Positions 40,029 through 49,420 of a DNA stretch of 64,000 nt are shown here, piece after piece. The stretch lies in the NCBI GenBank assembly GCA_003725745.1, contig RHDP01000001.1, forward strand, positions 1 to 64,000, in the 5' to 3' direction. Positions within the stretch are counted from its first letter, which is position 1; the number at the start of each line of letters is the position of its first letter. The stretch comes from Streptomyces sp. I6 (GTDB lineage: Bacteria > Actinomycetota > Actinomycetes > Streptomycetales > Streptomycetaceae). The translations under genes were made by a program, and so were the position numbers. The notes below the pieces were generated by a model, which was given only the letters and a program-made list of their open reading frames with translations, was not told the DNA's origin and made no database searches.

Positions 40029-41327
40029 TCAGCCGATGCAGGAGTGTTCCGTGCCGGTGGCCGGCGGGGACGCAGTGGCCGTGCCGGTGTGGTGTGCGAG
40101 GGTACGGCGGTAGGCCAGGAGGCCCGCGAGGGCGAGGGCGGCCAGCGCGATGACCGCGGTACCGTAGCGGGCTGCCGTGGTGGGCAGGTCGCCGGAGCGG
40201 ACGACGGCCGCGCCGCCGAGCACCGCGGGGATGCCCATGCCGAGGTAGGACACGGTGTGCAGCAGGGACAGGACGCCCGCCCGCTCGCCGGACGCCGCCA
40301 GGGGGACGACCATGCGGATGCCGCCGTGGAGCCCACCGCCGAAGCCGATTCCGGCGACGGCGGTGCCGATGAGGAATCCCGCCGTCCAGCCTGTGGTGAT
40401 CGAGGCGATGGTCACCGCCGTCCCGGTGATCACGGCGAGGACCGCGGTACGGAGTACGGCGAGGGCCGGCAGCCCGCGCAGCAGGAGGACCGAGACCGCG
40501 GCCGCGGCGGCGAGCGTGAACAGGCTCAGCCCGCGGTAGACGGCTGAGTCGGAGTGTGCGAGGCGGGTGGTGAGGGCCGGCCCGAGTGAGCCGTGGAAGC
40601 CGGCCAGTGCCCAGACGGCGAGCAGCACCGGAGCGGTGATCGCGACGGGGCGCAGAAGATGCCGAGGCAGCACCGGCCGGGGCACGAGGGACGCGAGTGC
40701 GCCCGGTGTGGGGCGTACGGTCTCCGGCAGGAGGAGTACGCCCACGGCTTGCAGCGCGAAGACGGCGAGGAGCAGCAGGTAGACCAGGCGGCCGGGGGCG
40801 GGCAGGTACTGGACGATCAGCGCGGAGGCCAGGGAGCCGGTGGCGGTGCCGGCGAGCGGGGCGACCGCGTTGGCGAGGGTGCCCCTGGACCGGTCGACGT
40901 CCACCAGGGCCGCGCCGACGGCGGCCATCGCGCTGCCGGTGGACAGGCCCTGGACGATCCGGGCGGCGAGCAGGGCCGTCACGTTTCCGGCGTCGGCGAA
41001 GACGAGCATGGCGACTGCCTGACCGGCCAGTGCCGCCCACAGCACGGGCCGCCGTCCGAGGTGGTCGGAGATTCTCCCGAACACGAGCAGTGCGGCAAGG
41101 ACGGCGATGGCGTAGGCACCGAACACCACGGTCGTGGTGAGCGGTGTGAATCCCCATTGGGCTTGGTAGTGGGCGTACAGCGGGGTGGGTGCGCTGGACG
41201 CGGCCAGGAAGGACACGATGATCGAGGCCAGCAGGGCCAGGGACGCGGCGTTCGGGAGCCGGCGGTGGCCGGGCGCCTGGGCGGCTGACTCGGTGAGGGT
41301 GTCGGGGACGGCGGTGGGATTCTTCAT
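40029..41327 (-). CDS. MFS transporter
   Basis: 432 residues with about 12 hydrophobic helices, uninterrupted. The major facilitator motif GRISDHLGRRPVL is between helices 2 and 3. LAARIVQGLSTGSAMAAVG and MGIPAVLGGAAVV are typical of drug/sugar efflux members. ATG 41327 follows GGAG at some distance. It is enclosed by the two inverted tetR copies, which are likely regulators of its expression. Confidence 0.88.
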   Translation of the reverse strand: MKNPTAVPDTLTESAAQAPGHRRLPNAASLALLASIIVSFLAASSAPTPLYAHYQAQWGFTPLTTTVVFGAYAIAVLAALLVFGRISDHLGRRPVLWAALAGQAVAMLVFADAGNVTALLAARIVQGLSTGSAMAAVGAALVDVDRSRGTLANAVAPLAGTATGSLASALIVQYLPAPGRLVYLLLLAVFALQAVGVLLLPETVRPTPGALASLVPRPVLPRHLLRPVAITAPVLLAVWALAGFHGSLGPALTTRLAHSDSAVYRGLSLFTLAAAAAVSVLLLRGLPALAVLRTAVLAVITGTAVTIASITTGWTAGFLIGTAVAGIGFGGGLHGGIRMVVPLAASGERAGVLSLLHTVSYLGMGIPAVLGGAAVVRSGDLPTTAARYGTAVIALAALALAGLLAYRRTLAHHTGTATASPPATGTEHSCIG

Positions 41328-41487
41328 GGCAGCGGCTCCAGGCGGGCATTGGCACGGGGCCCTGCCGACGGGCGGGTGGAGAGGGGTGGGCGTTCGGGTA
41401 CGCCGCACGGGCCTGGCACGGTTCCGTGTCAGGGGCGTGCGGCGCTCAGCGCCGGGCGTGCCGACGCGGCGGCGCCGGTCGGTCCGG

Positions 41488-42114
41488 TCAGCGGGCGGCT
41501 GCACCCGGGTGGGCGCCGTCCGGGAGCTCGGCGCCCTGGTCGTCCCTTCCGGCGGGCGGACGCCGGGTGTTCTGCTGGAGGAGGCCGGTGATGAGGGCGT
41601 CCGTGGCGCGGGGGAGGAGGCGCCGGCTGTCGGGTGCGGTTTCCAGTCCGATGACGAGGGCGAGGCAGATGTCGGCTGCTTCGGTGGCTCGTGCGGGGTC
41701 GGTGGTTCCGGCTTGGGTGAACAGGTCGGTGAGGAGGGCGTGCAGCTCGGTGGTGAAGGTGGAGCAGGTTTCGGCGAAGAGCCGGGCTTTGGCGTCCATG
41801 AGTTCGGCGGTGTGGGGTGAGTCGCCGATGAGTTGGAGGGCCAGGTCGTGTTTGGCGGCCAGGACGCCCCGGATGCGGTGGGCGTCGGGGGCGTCCTGGG
41901 CTGCTGCCTGCCGGGCGCGCTGGAGTGCCTGGGCGTGGAGGCGTTCGGCGAGCTTGCGGAAGGCGTCGTCCTTGTTGCGGACGTACTGGTAGACCGCCGA
42001 CCGGGACACTCCCATCGCGGAGGCGATGTCGTCCATCGTGGTACGCCGTACTCCGTGCCGGACCAGGCAGGCGTACGTCGCGTCGAGGACTTCGGAGAGC
42101 CGGTCGGCGTCCAT
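41488..42114 (-). CDS. TetR-family regulator, copy in the DJ-1 operon
   Basis: 208 residues. It shares residues 1-182 with the copy at 39325-39927, then ends RRPPAGRDDQGAELPDGAHP and a few more residues. ATG 42114 is 3 bp after the DJ-1 stop, so the two form an operon. This is probably the original copy because its operon context is intact. Confidence 0.88.
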   Translation of the reverse strand: MDADRLSEVLDATYACLVRHGVRRTTMDDIASAMGVSRSAVYQYVRNKDDAFRKLAERLHAQALQRARQAAAQDAPDAHRIRGVLAAKHDLALQLIGDSPHTAELMDAKARLFAETCSTFTTELHALLTDLFTQAGTTDPARATEAADICLALVIGLETAPDSRRLLPRATDALITGLLQQNTRRPPAGRDDQGAELPDGAHPGAAAR

Positions 42115-42136
42115 GTCTCAGCCCAGCTTCTTCAGC
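41566..42136 (-). repeat. Right arm of the 571-bp inverted duplication (tetR)
   Basis: Reverse copy of 39303-39873; coordinates pair as the sum 81439 throughout. Ends abruptly at both borders. Confidence 0.9.
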
Positions 42137-42813
42137 AGCTCCCGCGCAGCGTCGAGGGACGACGCGGGGTTCTGGCCGGTGACCAGGTTGCGGTCGACGA
42201 CGACGTTCGGCGCCCAGGCGTCGCCTTCCTGGAAGTGCGCGCCGATCCCGGTGAGACGGTCCTGGAGCAGCCACGGGGCCTTGTCGGCGAAACCGGCCTG
42301 CTCCTCCTCGACGTTGGTGAAGCCGGTCACCTGGAAGCCGGCGAAGACGTTGGTGCCGTGCTCGTCGACGGCGGGGAGCATGGCGGCCGGGCCGTGGCAC
42401 ACGATGCCGAGGGGCTTACCCGATCGCATGGCGGACACCAGCAGGTGGGCGGAGTCCTTGTCCACCGCCAGGTCCTCCATCGGGCCGTGGCCGCCGGGGT
42501 AGTAGACAGCCGCGTAGTCGTCCAGGGTTACGTCCTCGATGCGGATCGGGTTCCGCAGCTGGGCGATGTCGGCGAGCCGCTGCCGGAACCTGTCGGCGTT
42601 CTCCTGCCCGCCGGCCATCTCCGGGGCGAGGCTGCGCTGATCCACGGTCGGGGTCACGCCACCCGGCGTGGCGACGGTGATCTCGTGCCCTGCTGCCGTG
42701 AACTCGTCGAACGGGGCCACGACCTCCTCGGCCCAGTAGCCGGTCGGGTGCTGCGTGCCGTCCTTGAGGGTCCAGGACTGGGCCCCGCTCACAACAAAAA
42801 GGATCTTCGACAT
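42118..42813 (-). CDS. DJ-1/PfpI-family (type 1 glutamine amidotransferase-like) protein
   Basis: 231 residues, uninterrupted. The nucleophile Cys lies in GKPLGIVCHGPAAML, the supporting Glu in PGGHGPMEDL, and the fold start is SKILFVVSG with WTLKDG. It resembles Hsp31-like chaperone/glyoxalase III members, which act on damaged proteins or methylglyoxal. ATG 42813 has AGAGGAAGG. It is first in an operon with tetR (3-bp gap). Confidence 0.87.
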   Translation of the reverse strand: MSKILFVVSGAQSWTLKDGTQHPTGYWAEEVVAPFDEFTAAGHEITVATPGGVTPTVDQRSLAPEMAGGQENADRFRQRLADIAQLRNPIRIEDVTLDDYAAVYYPGGHGPMEDLAVDKDSAHLLVSAMRSGKPLGIVCHGPAAMLPAVDEHGTNVFAGFQVTGFTNVEEEQAGFADKAPWLLQDRLTGIGAHFQEGDAWAPNVVVDRNLVTGQNPASSLDAARELLKKLG

Positions 42814-42919
42814 GATCGAACCTTCCTCTGGCGCGGACCTCGGCGGTCCGTCGTACCTCCACTCTACAGAATGACAGTCTGGGCGCAAAACGTCAGAGCG
42901 TCAGTACATCTCGGCGTGC

Positions 42920-43110
42920 TCGTCCAGGCGGGGAACCCCGCGCGCGGGCACGGCGGGACGCCCGGCGGACCGGCGAGCAGTACCGGCTGACGGAGAAGGG
43001 GCTGGACCTCCACCCGGTGCCGATGGCGCTGCGCACCCGGGGGGACGCTGCGTACCCGGGGGGACAGCGAGATGGCCCCGGACGGCCCCCCGTCGAGTCC
43101 GCCAGGGCCC
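42920..43110 (+). pseudogene. HxlR-type regulator fragment
   Basis: The translation from 42975 reads EQYRLTEKGLDLHPVPMALR, the characteristic HxlR wing and following helix, then degenerates. The HTH part is out of frame or missing. The rest of the 42814-43407 gap holds no other gene. Confidence 0.55.
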
Positions 43111-43407
43111 TTGCGAAGGGGCGGCGGAGATCCGCCACATGCGCGATCACTGCGGCCAGGCGTCGAAGGCCGGGGACCTCACCCCTGTGCCCGGCTCCGG
43201 AGCAGCCTCCGGTCGGCAGCCGGGAAGCTCCCGAAGGCGACCCGGCAAGCGGCATGCAACCGTGCGAAGCCGGGCGCCGCGGCGGCTCTCCGCCTGGAAG
43301 GAGGGGCGGCACCCCGGCGGTGACGAACCCGGCCGCCGCGGCCGGGCCGGGCAGCCGGGTGATGTCCCGGACGACGGCAAGCGCCCGGGGAAAGCGCCCG
43401 CTGCCGC

Positions 43408-44718
43408 TCAGAACAGCGCCAGGTCCTCACCGCCGTCCGCGATGACCGGCCGGAACCGGGTGGGCAGACCCTCCAGGCTGTCGGGCCCGGCCGCGGCGGC
43501 CACGGCAGGAGCGGTCTCGGCCAGCCAGGCGCCGAACCGCTCGACGGCTTCACGGTAGGGGACTCGCGCCAGGACACGGTGCTCACCGGAAGGGCAGAAG
43601 TCGACGGCAACAGTGAGCAGGCAGGAACGGGGTGTGTTCTGACTGCCCGTCCAGGACACGCGCAGCACACCGCAGGGCCTGCGGGCGCGAGAGCCGCGGG
43701 GTTCCCGGTGGGTCGGGCGCAGTGCTCGGCAGGATATGCGGGCGGTCCATGCGGCGAGGTGCGGCAGTGGGAGGGTGGTGCGGGTTCGGCAGCCGGGGCA
43801 GCGGTGCCAGTGGCGGAGCCAGTCGGCCGTGTGGGTGTGGAAGAGGGGGGTGTAGTGGTCGGCCACGCGGATGTCGTTGCCGTACAGGTGGTCGGGACGT
43901 TCTTGTGTGTTGCAGGAGTGGCAGACGGGGGCGCGGACGTAGCCGTGTTCATGGCAGTGGTCGAGTACGGCGGCGGGTGCGGTGCGGCAGACGGCGCACC
44001 TCCACCCGGCCACCTTGCGGGAGATGCCGGGTTTCCTGCTGAGTACCGAGTAGACATGGCCTTGGAGTTCCCCGTCGTACGCGCGCGGTGGAGCGGTCGG
44101 GTGCCGAGGGCTCGTCGCCTGCCGGCCGCCGGCGGCCGAGGCTTCCCGGCGGCCCGGTGCGGCTCGCAGCCACCGCGCCTCGGCGTGCTCGGCCGCGTCC
44201 AGCAGCCTGACCACCGCGCGCGGCAGCCACCACGTCCGCTCCGTGTGGTCGCGGGTTCGTGCCACGAGTACCCGCCGCCAGTCGATCCCCGCCAGATGGT
44301 GCGGCCGGCCGCCCTCATGCCGTCCCGTCCGCTCGAGGGTGCCCGACTCCCGCAGTTCCCGGGTGATCTGCGGGCGCCATCGCAGCGGCGGGCCATCCAT
44401 GCGCTCCCGCTTCGGTGCGCCGCGGAACGGACCGATGCGGACCAGGTCCCGGCGGTCCATCGCCACCGCGTTCAGTTCCGCTGCCGCCCGGCGCACCTCG
44501 GCCTCCGGAACACTCCACAGCCCGCCGCCCGCCTGCACCGTCGCCACCACACGGCTGCCCAGCAGGACGTACCCCGACCGCGCATCGGCAGACGGGGAGG
44601 TGAAGGCCGCGGAAGCAGCCGGCACTTCGCTGCCGTTCGTCAAGCCGGCCCACAGAGCGTCCGCTGCGCCCAAAGTGATCAGGCCGCCCGCACGGCCCGG
44701 GATGACACGATCTGACAT
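43408..44718 (-). CDS. Endonuclease VII-like (beta-beta-alpha metal) protein
   Basis: 436 residues, uninterrupted. The centre carries CAVC (241-244), LDHCHEHGYVRAPVCHSCN with D253-H256, C266 and C269, and a following GND. This is the zinc-and-active-site signature of phage T4 endonuclease VII, a Holliday-junction resolvase, and its relatives. The first 220 residues (LWAGLTNGSEVP, GTLERTGRHEGGRPHHLAGI) and the last 100 (VDFCPSGEHRVLARVPYREA) match nothing I recognise. A second CPGC pair lies after the nuclease motif. ATG 44718 has a weak SD. It stands alone, with no phage genes nearby. Confidence 0.7.
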   Translation of the reverse strand: MSDRVIPGRAGGLITLGAADALWAGLTNGSEVPAASAAFTSPSADARSGYVLLGSRVVATVQAGGGLWSVPEAEVRRAAAELNAVAMDRRDLVRIGPFRGAPKRERMDGPPLRWRPQITRELRESGTLERTGRHEGGRPHHLAGIDWRRVLVARTRDHTERTWWLPRAVVRLLDAAEHAEARWLRAAPGRREASAAGGRQATSPRHPTAPPRAYDGELQGHVYSVLSRKPGISRKVAGWRCAVCRTAPAAVLDHCHEHGYVRAPVCHSCNTQERPDHLYGNDIRVADHYTPLFHTHTADWLRHWHRCPGCRTRTTLPLPHLAAWTARISCRALRPTHREPRGSRARRPCGVLRVSWTGSQNTPRSCLLTVAVDFCPSGEHRVLARVPYREAVERFGAWLAETAPAVAAAAGPDSLEGLPTRFRPVIADGGEDLALF

Positions 44719-45157
44719 ACCGGCAGGCTAGCGAGCGGCACCGGCATGCCGACAGCGGGCGATCGACGCACCCCTGCACGGCCACCGCCTCCTCCGCCGC
44801 CGGTGCCATCCGCCCCCCGCGGCGGGCGCCTCGCCCCTGTCCGTCGCCGTCGCGGCACCGCCGCGGGAGCCGTCGGGCCCGAGACGGGTCCGCGCCCGGG
44901 CGGAGCGGCCGATCCCCCGCGACGGCCTGGTGTGCGCGCCTGGGCTTGCCCCTGCCGGGCCACCGGCAGCCGGGTGTCCACCGCACGGGACGGCGCCGCT
45001 GCCGGTAGGCGGCTCCACGAGCCGGCCCTCGGCCCGGGCCTGCCCGATCCGGCGCGCCCGGCGACGGCGGCCACGCCGGGGGCGACGGGGGCGACGGCGT
45101 CGAGGCGATCCGGCCCGCACCAAGGGGCACCGGCCGGCGGCCTTCCCACAGCCGGCG
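44719..45157. other. Intergenic region, no gene supported
   Basis: GC-rich spacer between the endonuclease-like gene and the flavocytochrome. Frames open on both strands show no domain or SD-linked start. Confidence 0.45.
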
Positions 45158-46492
45158 TCAGGCCAGGCTGAACTTCTCGGCGTGCACCTGCCGGTGGGGT
45201 ACCTTCAGCGTCCGCAGTGCGCCGAGCACGGCCGAGGTCATGGCCGGCGGCCCGCAGACATACACGTCCCGTTCAGTGATGTCGGTGACCAGGGCCCGGA
45301 GGTGGTCCGGCTCGAACGGCCTGGTCCCCGCAGCGGTCCGGCCGGTGAGCAGGTGCAGCCGGCCTCCGCGGGCGGCGAGCAGTTCCCTTACCTCGCCCGT
45401 CAGCACGGCGTCTTGGGCGCTGCGCACCCGGTAGAGCACCACGACGTCGCCGGCCGTGTGCTCCTCCAGCAGGGCCCGGATGGGTGTGATCCCCACACCG
45501 CCCGCGATCAGCAGGGCACCCGGCCGTGTCCGGTGCAGCGAGGTGAACGCTCCGTACGGTCCTTCCATGAAGACGCGGGTCCCGACGGCGAGGTGCCGCA
45601 GGCCCGCGCTGGTCCTGCCGACCGCTCTCGCCGTCAGGCGCAGCGACCGGCCGTCAGGTGCCGCCGAGAGCGAGAACGGGTTCGCCAGCCACCAGTGGTG
45701 ATGCCCGGGAAAGCGCCAGACGGAGAACTGGCCGGCCCGAGCGGGCAGCCGGTCGAGGTGGCGTCCGGTGACGTAGACCGACACCGCCGTGTCCGACTCC
45801 GGCACCACCGCCGCGACCCGGAACCGGTGGTAGGCGTTGCGCCACACCGGCACCGCGACCCGCCCGAACACCAGAGCACCGAAGGCGAGCAGCCACAGGG
45901 CCCACCAGTAGAACCACGCGAACCCGGACGCACCGAAGGTCGTGGTCTCCAGCAGCTGGTGGACGAACGACAGCCCGATGGCCAGGTACAGCAGCAGGTG
46001 GAGGGCGTGCCAGGTCTCGTACCGCAGCCGCCGCCGCAGGTACCGGGTGGACACCGCGGCGACCAGGACGACGACGGCCGCGGCGAGTATGCCCAGCAGG
46101 GAAGCCGGCACCCCGCTCAGCGCGAGGAGCGTCGCCGGCATCGACGCCCCGTCCAGCCTCGCGTATCCGAGCACGACCAGCGCGGCATGGGTGAGGACGG
46201 TCCACAGCAGGGTGAAGCCGACCCGTCGGTGCCACACCGTCAACCGGTCCATGCCGATGCGGCGGTCCAGCCACGGCAGCCGTGCCACCAGCAGCAGCTG
46301 AAACAGCATCAGCAACGCGGCGTGCAGGCCGAAGAACTTGGCGGTCGTGAGAGTCCCGTTCTTGCCGGTGCCGCCGGTGAGGAACAGCGCCTCGACGACC
46401 ACCACGTTGACGATGACGAACGTCCACAGTGCCCGCTGCGCCGCAACACGCGGGAGTACGCCACCTCTCCGGACCCGATAACCCGTCGCCAC
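45158..46492 (-). CDS. Ferric-reductase-like membrane flavocytochrome
   Basis: 444 residues: six transmembrane helices with heme-type histidines (HRRVGFTLLWTVLTHAALVV, ETWHALHLLLYLAIGLSFVH), then a ferredoxin-reductase module with the FAD site (RAGQFSVWRF, NPFSLSAAP) and NAD site (GGVGITPIRALLEE, VYVCGPPAM). It carries electrons from NAD(P)H across the membrane; the acceptor is unknown. GTG 46492 with AGAGG 9 bp upstream is preferred; the frame is open to 46726 but that part is low in hydrophobics and lacks an SD. Confidence 0.85.
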   Translation of the reverse strand: MATGYRVRRGGVLPRVAAQRALWTFVIVNVVVVEALFLTGGTGKNGTLTTAKFFGLHAALLMLFQLLLVARLPWLDRRIGMDRLTVWHRRVGFTLLWTVLTHAALVVLGYARLDGASMPATLLALSGVPASLLGILAAAVVVLVAAVSTRYLRRRLRYETWHALHLLLYLAIGLSFVHQLLETTTFGASGFAWFYWWALWLLAFGALVFGRVAVPVWRNAYHRFRVAAVVPESDTAVSVYVTGRHLDRLPARAGQFSVWRFPGHHHWWLANPFSLSAAPDGRSLRLTARAVGRTSAGLRHLAVGTRVFMEGPYGAFTSLHRTRPGALLIAGGVGITPIRALLEEHTAGDVVVLYRVRSAQDAVLTGEVRELLAARGGRLHLLTGRTAAGTRPFEPDHLRALVTDITERDVYVCGPPAMTSAVLGALRTLKVPHRQVHAEKFSLA

Positions 46493-46817
46493 TCTCGCAC
46501 CTCTCGTTCGCCGCGCTGCCTCGCTCCCGGTCCCCCACCCGCGATGTCGCGGAACCCGGGGCCGCCGGCCTGTCGGGGAACCCGCCGGCTCAGCGGCACC
46601 GGGCCCGGTCACGTTCACGCTACCCCTGACGCGCCACGCCCCCAGCCGGTTCTCGAACGCCCTCGCGCACCCGTGGATCAGTGCCTCCACGGTACGGAGG
46701 ATGCCCGGGGCCAGGGTTCGGCTCATCCCGCCCGGTCCCCGAGCGACCCTCCGGCCGGGACGGCGGAAAGGACGTCCGGCCGCCCCGAGGCACGGACGGC
46801 CAGACGCTTCCGGGCGT

Positions 46818-47519
46818 CTACGCCGCCTCCGCCGGGGCGGCCGGATCCGGGAGCGGCCCGGCCTTCAGCCGGCGGGTGAAGACCCCCGCCAGCAACCCCA
46901 CGAACAGCAGGATCGGCAGCGCCTCCGCGGGTGCCAGCTCGGGGAGGGCCACGCCTGCCACGGTGACCAGCACGAAGGTTCCCGCCGCCACGATCGCGGC
47001 GCGCAGCATCCGGTCGTGCGCGGGAAGCGCCAGGGCGAGGAAGGCGATGCCCGTGGTGGCGGCGGCGGTCTTGAGCTGAGCGATCACGTACAGGGTCGTC
47101 GTCGGCGCCGTCGTCAGCGGTTCCACCGCCCATGCCTGGGCCGCGTGGACGGCAAGCACGGCGTTCTCCACCATGTCCAGGGCGCCGGCCGTGACCATCG
47201 CGCCGAGGCTGAGCGCGCCGAGGGTGCGGGAGACGGTCAGGGCCCTGGCCGCGGCGAAGGTCGTCAGGTACGCGATGACGAAGACGGTGTCGAAGGCCAT
47301 CCACAACAGCACGGCCTCCGGCCTGTCGTTGAGGGGCCGCAGGAACGCGTCGGCGGGCAGCGGCACATCGGTGGGCTGGAGATGCACATCCGTGTGTACG
47401 GCAGAGAGGACCTGAAAGGCCACCGCGCAGGCGAAGGTCACCAGAGCCCCGGTGAGGCCGGCACGGTAGAGCACCCGGACCGCGGGCGCCGGGGGCACGG
47501 CGATCGGACGCGCGGTCAT
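46818..47519 (-). CDS. Multi-pass membrane protein of unknown function
   Basis: 233 residues with about six hydrophobic helices (AGLTGALVTFACAVAFQVL, LLWMAFDTVFVIAYLTTFAA, MLRAAIVAAGTFVLVTVAGV). It resembles DUF4386-type proteins only in layout. Its ATG overlaps the merR stop by 4 bp, so it belongs to the MerR operon and is a likely target of the same signal. Confidence 0.75.
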   Translation of the reverse strand: MTARPIAVPPAPAVRVLYRAGLTGALVTFACAVAFQVLSAVHTDVHLQPTDVPLPADAFLRPLNDRPEAVLLWMAFDTVFVIAYLTTFAAARALTVSRTLGALSLGAMVTAGALDMVENAVLAVHAAQAWAVEPLTTAPTTTLYVIAQLKTAAATTGIAFLALALPAHDRMLRAAIVAAGTFVLVTVAGVALPELAPAEALPILLFVGLLAGVFTRRLKAGPLPDPAAPAEAA

Positions 47520-47962
47520 ACGGCGTTCTCCGTCCCGGAGGCATGGAAGACCATGCCGGCGGTGAAGTCGTCCCCGTCCCGGTGCGACTCCATCCGCTCG
47601 ACGGCGTGCACCAGCCGGTCGCGCAGCCCGGCGAGCTCCGCCAGTTGCCGCTCCACGTGCGCGATGCGCCCGCGCAGCAGCTCGACGGCGTGGGCCACCG
47701 GGCAGTCCGGAGTCCGCTCGCAGGCGTCCGCCAGCTCCTTGATCTCCTCCAGCCTCAGGCCGAGGCGCTGACCGACGCGGATGAAGCCGAGCCGGTCGAG
47801 CGCCTCAGGAGGATACCGGCGGTGGTCGCCGCTGGTCCTCTCCGCGGGTGGGAGGAGCCCTTCTCGCTCGTAGAAACGGATGGCATCCACCGAGACACCA
47901 CCGGCGCGCGCCAGTGCTCCCGTGCTGAACCGGGATATTCCCGGCAGGATCGCTGTGGTCAT
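47516..47962 (-). CDS. MerR-family regulator
   Basis: 148 residues. The HTH is FSTGALARAGGVSVDAIRFY and REGLLPPAERTSGDHRRYPP. A long coiled-coil dimer helix follows, then a short C-terminal effector part with Cys in CERTPDCPVAHAV. Two cysteines nine or fewer residues apart suggest a metal or redox signal, though CadR/ZntR spacing is not exact. First gene of an operon with the membrane protein. Its promoter is described at 47969-48000. Confidence 0.87.
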   Translation of the reverse strand: MTTAILPGISRFSTGALARAGGVSVDAIRFYEREGLLPPAERTSGDHRRYPPEALDRLGFIRVGQRLGLRLEEIKELADACERTPDCPVAHAVELLRGRIAHVERQLAELAGLRDRLVHAVERMESHRDGDDFTAGMVFHASGTENAV

Positions 47963-47968
47963 GTCCCG

Positions 47969-48000
47969 ACGCTAGATCCTGGACACGGCTCCAGCTTCAA
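47969..48000 (-). promoter_or_regulatory. MerR-type promoter of the merR operon
   Basis: On the minus strand a -35 TTGAAG (48000-47995) and a -10 TAGCGT (47974-47969) are 20 bp apart, the overlong spacer typical of MerR-controlled promoters. The spacer holds the dyad CTGGA-N6-TCCAG (47979-47994). The start of transcription would fall on or very near the merR ATG at 47962, so the mRNA is probably leaderless. Confidence 0.75.
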
Positions 48001-48398
48001 CCCCCCGGTCCGTGACCCCCACCACACCCCATCGGGGCCGCACCGGAGTCCGGCACCGGACCCGAGTCCGCCGAGGTTCCCGTGGCCCGTGGCCCGTGGC
48101 CCGGCGGCGGTGACCGGTGTCAGCGCGGCGTGGCCCGGTCGCCCCGCCGCGGGCCGATGTGCTCCGGCCGGTTCCAACGGACCGGCCGGGACACCGCCGA
48201 ACGCTCCTGCCGCCGGTCCGGGGCAAGGCCGGGTGCGTCGGCCTCGGCCACTCCGGCGGTGGAGTTCCGGCGGGGTACTTCCGGCGCTCCGGTTCCTCCC
48301 GGAGTCGTCTCGCCTCCGCGTCCCGCCGCCGAGAGCTCCTACGCCGCGGCGGCGCCCCGGGCCGGCAGCACGCCGGGCCGAGTTGGCCGCGTACCGCC
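48001..48398. other. Intergenic region, no gene supported
   Basis: About 400 bp between the merR promoter and the amidohydrolase stop codon. No domain, SD-linked start or clear hairpin seen. Confidence 0.45.
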
Positions 48399-49151
48399 TC
48401 ACACCCGGTAGAAGGCCGCCGCGTTGCCGTACATGACGCCGTCCAGGTGCTCTTCGGCCACCTCCGCCACGAGTTCGAGGTCGCTCTCGGCGAAGGGGCG
48501 CCGGGCCCGGGTGGAAGGCAGGTCGGTGCCGGCCATCAGGGCGGTCGGGTCGACGTCCAGCACGGCGCGGAGCGCTTGGGGGACATCGAGTTCGACCCTG
48601 CCGAAACCGGTGGCCTTCACGCGGACACCTCGCTCGACGAGCTCCAGCAGCTGCGGCAGGCCGTCCGCGTGCAGGCCCAGGTGGTCGACGCTCACCGCAG
48701 GCAGTGCGGCCAGGATCCCGGCGAGTTCGGGAAGGTCGCGGGCGTCGGCGTACAACTCGACGTGCATGCCGGCCACGTCGTGAATGCGGCGTGCCAGGGT
48801 GCCGAGGTGCTCCACCCGCGCGGAACCACCGCGGCGCAGGTTGAAGCGCACACCGCGCACACCCCGTTCGGCCAGAAGGGCGACCTGCTCGTCGGGAAGA
48901 TCGTGGGGGATCTGGGTGACACCGACGAAGCCGGGACCCAGCTGCGACAGTGCGTCCAGCAGGCAGGTCTGGTCGAAGCCCTGGAACGATCCCGAGACGA
49001 CCGCGCCGCCGGCGACGTCCAGCGCGGCGGTGCGCTCCCGGTACTGCCTGACCGTGAAGTCGCCCGGCAGGTAGCCGTCCTGCTCGATCAGCGGGAAGCG
49101 GCTGTCGATCACATGGAAGTGGGCGTCGAAGAACGGGCGCGTGTTCGCCAT
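48399..49151 (-). CDS. Amidohydrolase 2-family metal-dependent hydrolase
   Basis: TIM-barrel hydrolase of 250 residues, uninterrupted, resembling LigI-type lactonases. The metal HxH is in PFFDAHFHVID, and VRFNLRRGG, VDHLGLHADG and MAGTDLPS are further active-site blocks. ATG 49151 has AAGGAAG upstream. Its true substrate cannot be read from the sequence. It follows the MFS gene, on the same strand with a 269-bp gap. Confidence 0.82.
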   Translation of the reverse strand: MANTRPFFDAHFHVIDSRFPLIEQDGYLPGDFTVRQYRERTAALDVAGGAVVSGSFQGFDQTCLLDALSQLGPGFVGVTQIPHDLPDEQVALLAERGVRGVRFNLRRGGSARVEHLGTLARRIHDVAGMHVELYADARDLPELAGILAALPAVSVDHLGLHADGLPQLLELVERGVRVKATGFGRVELDVPQALRAVLDVDPTALMAGTDLPSTRARRPFAESDLELVAEVAEEHLDGVMYGNAAAFYRV

Positions 49152-49420
49152 CACGCTTCCTTTCCGAGGGGCCCGCCGGGAGCCGGCCGCCGGCCGCCGT
49201 TCCATCGTCGCCCCCGGCCGGTCTCTCCCGCCACAACGGCAGGGGCACCGGCCGGGGCGACCGGCCCGGGGCCGCGGAGCCGGGTGGGCGAGGGCAAGGC
49301 CCTTCGCGGCGGTGGACCGGGACGGGCGGTGGGCGGTCCGTCGCGGGCGGCGGGTGCCGGCCCCACGCCCGAACGGCGTCCGCGGCGTCGGGCGGCCCGG
49401 CCGGGTGGACCGACGCGCCG

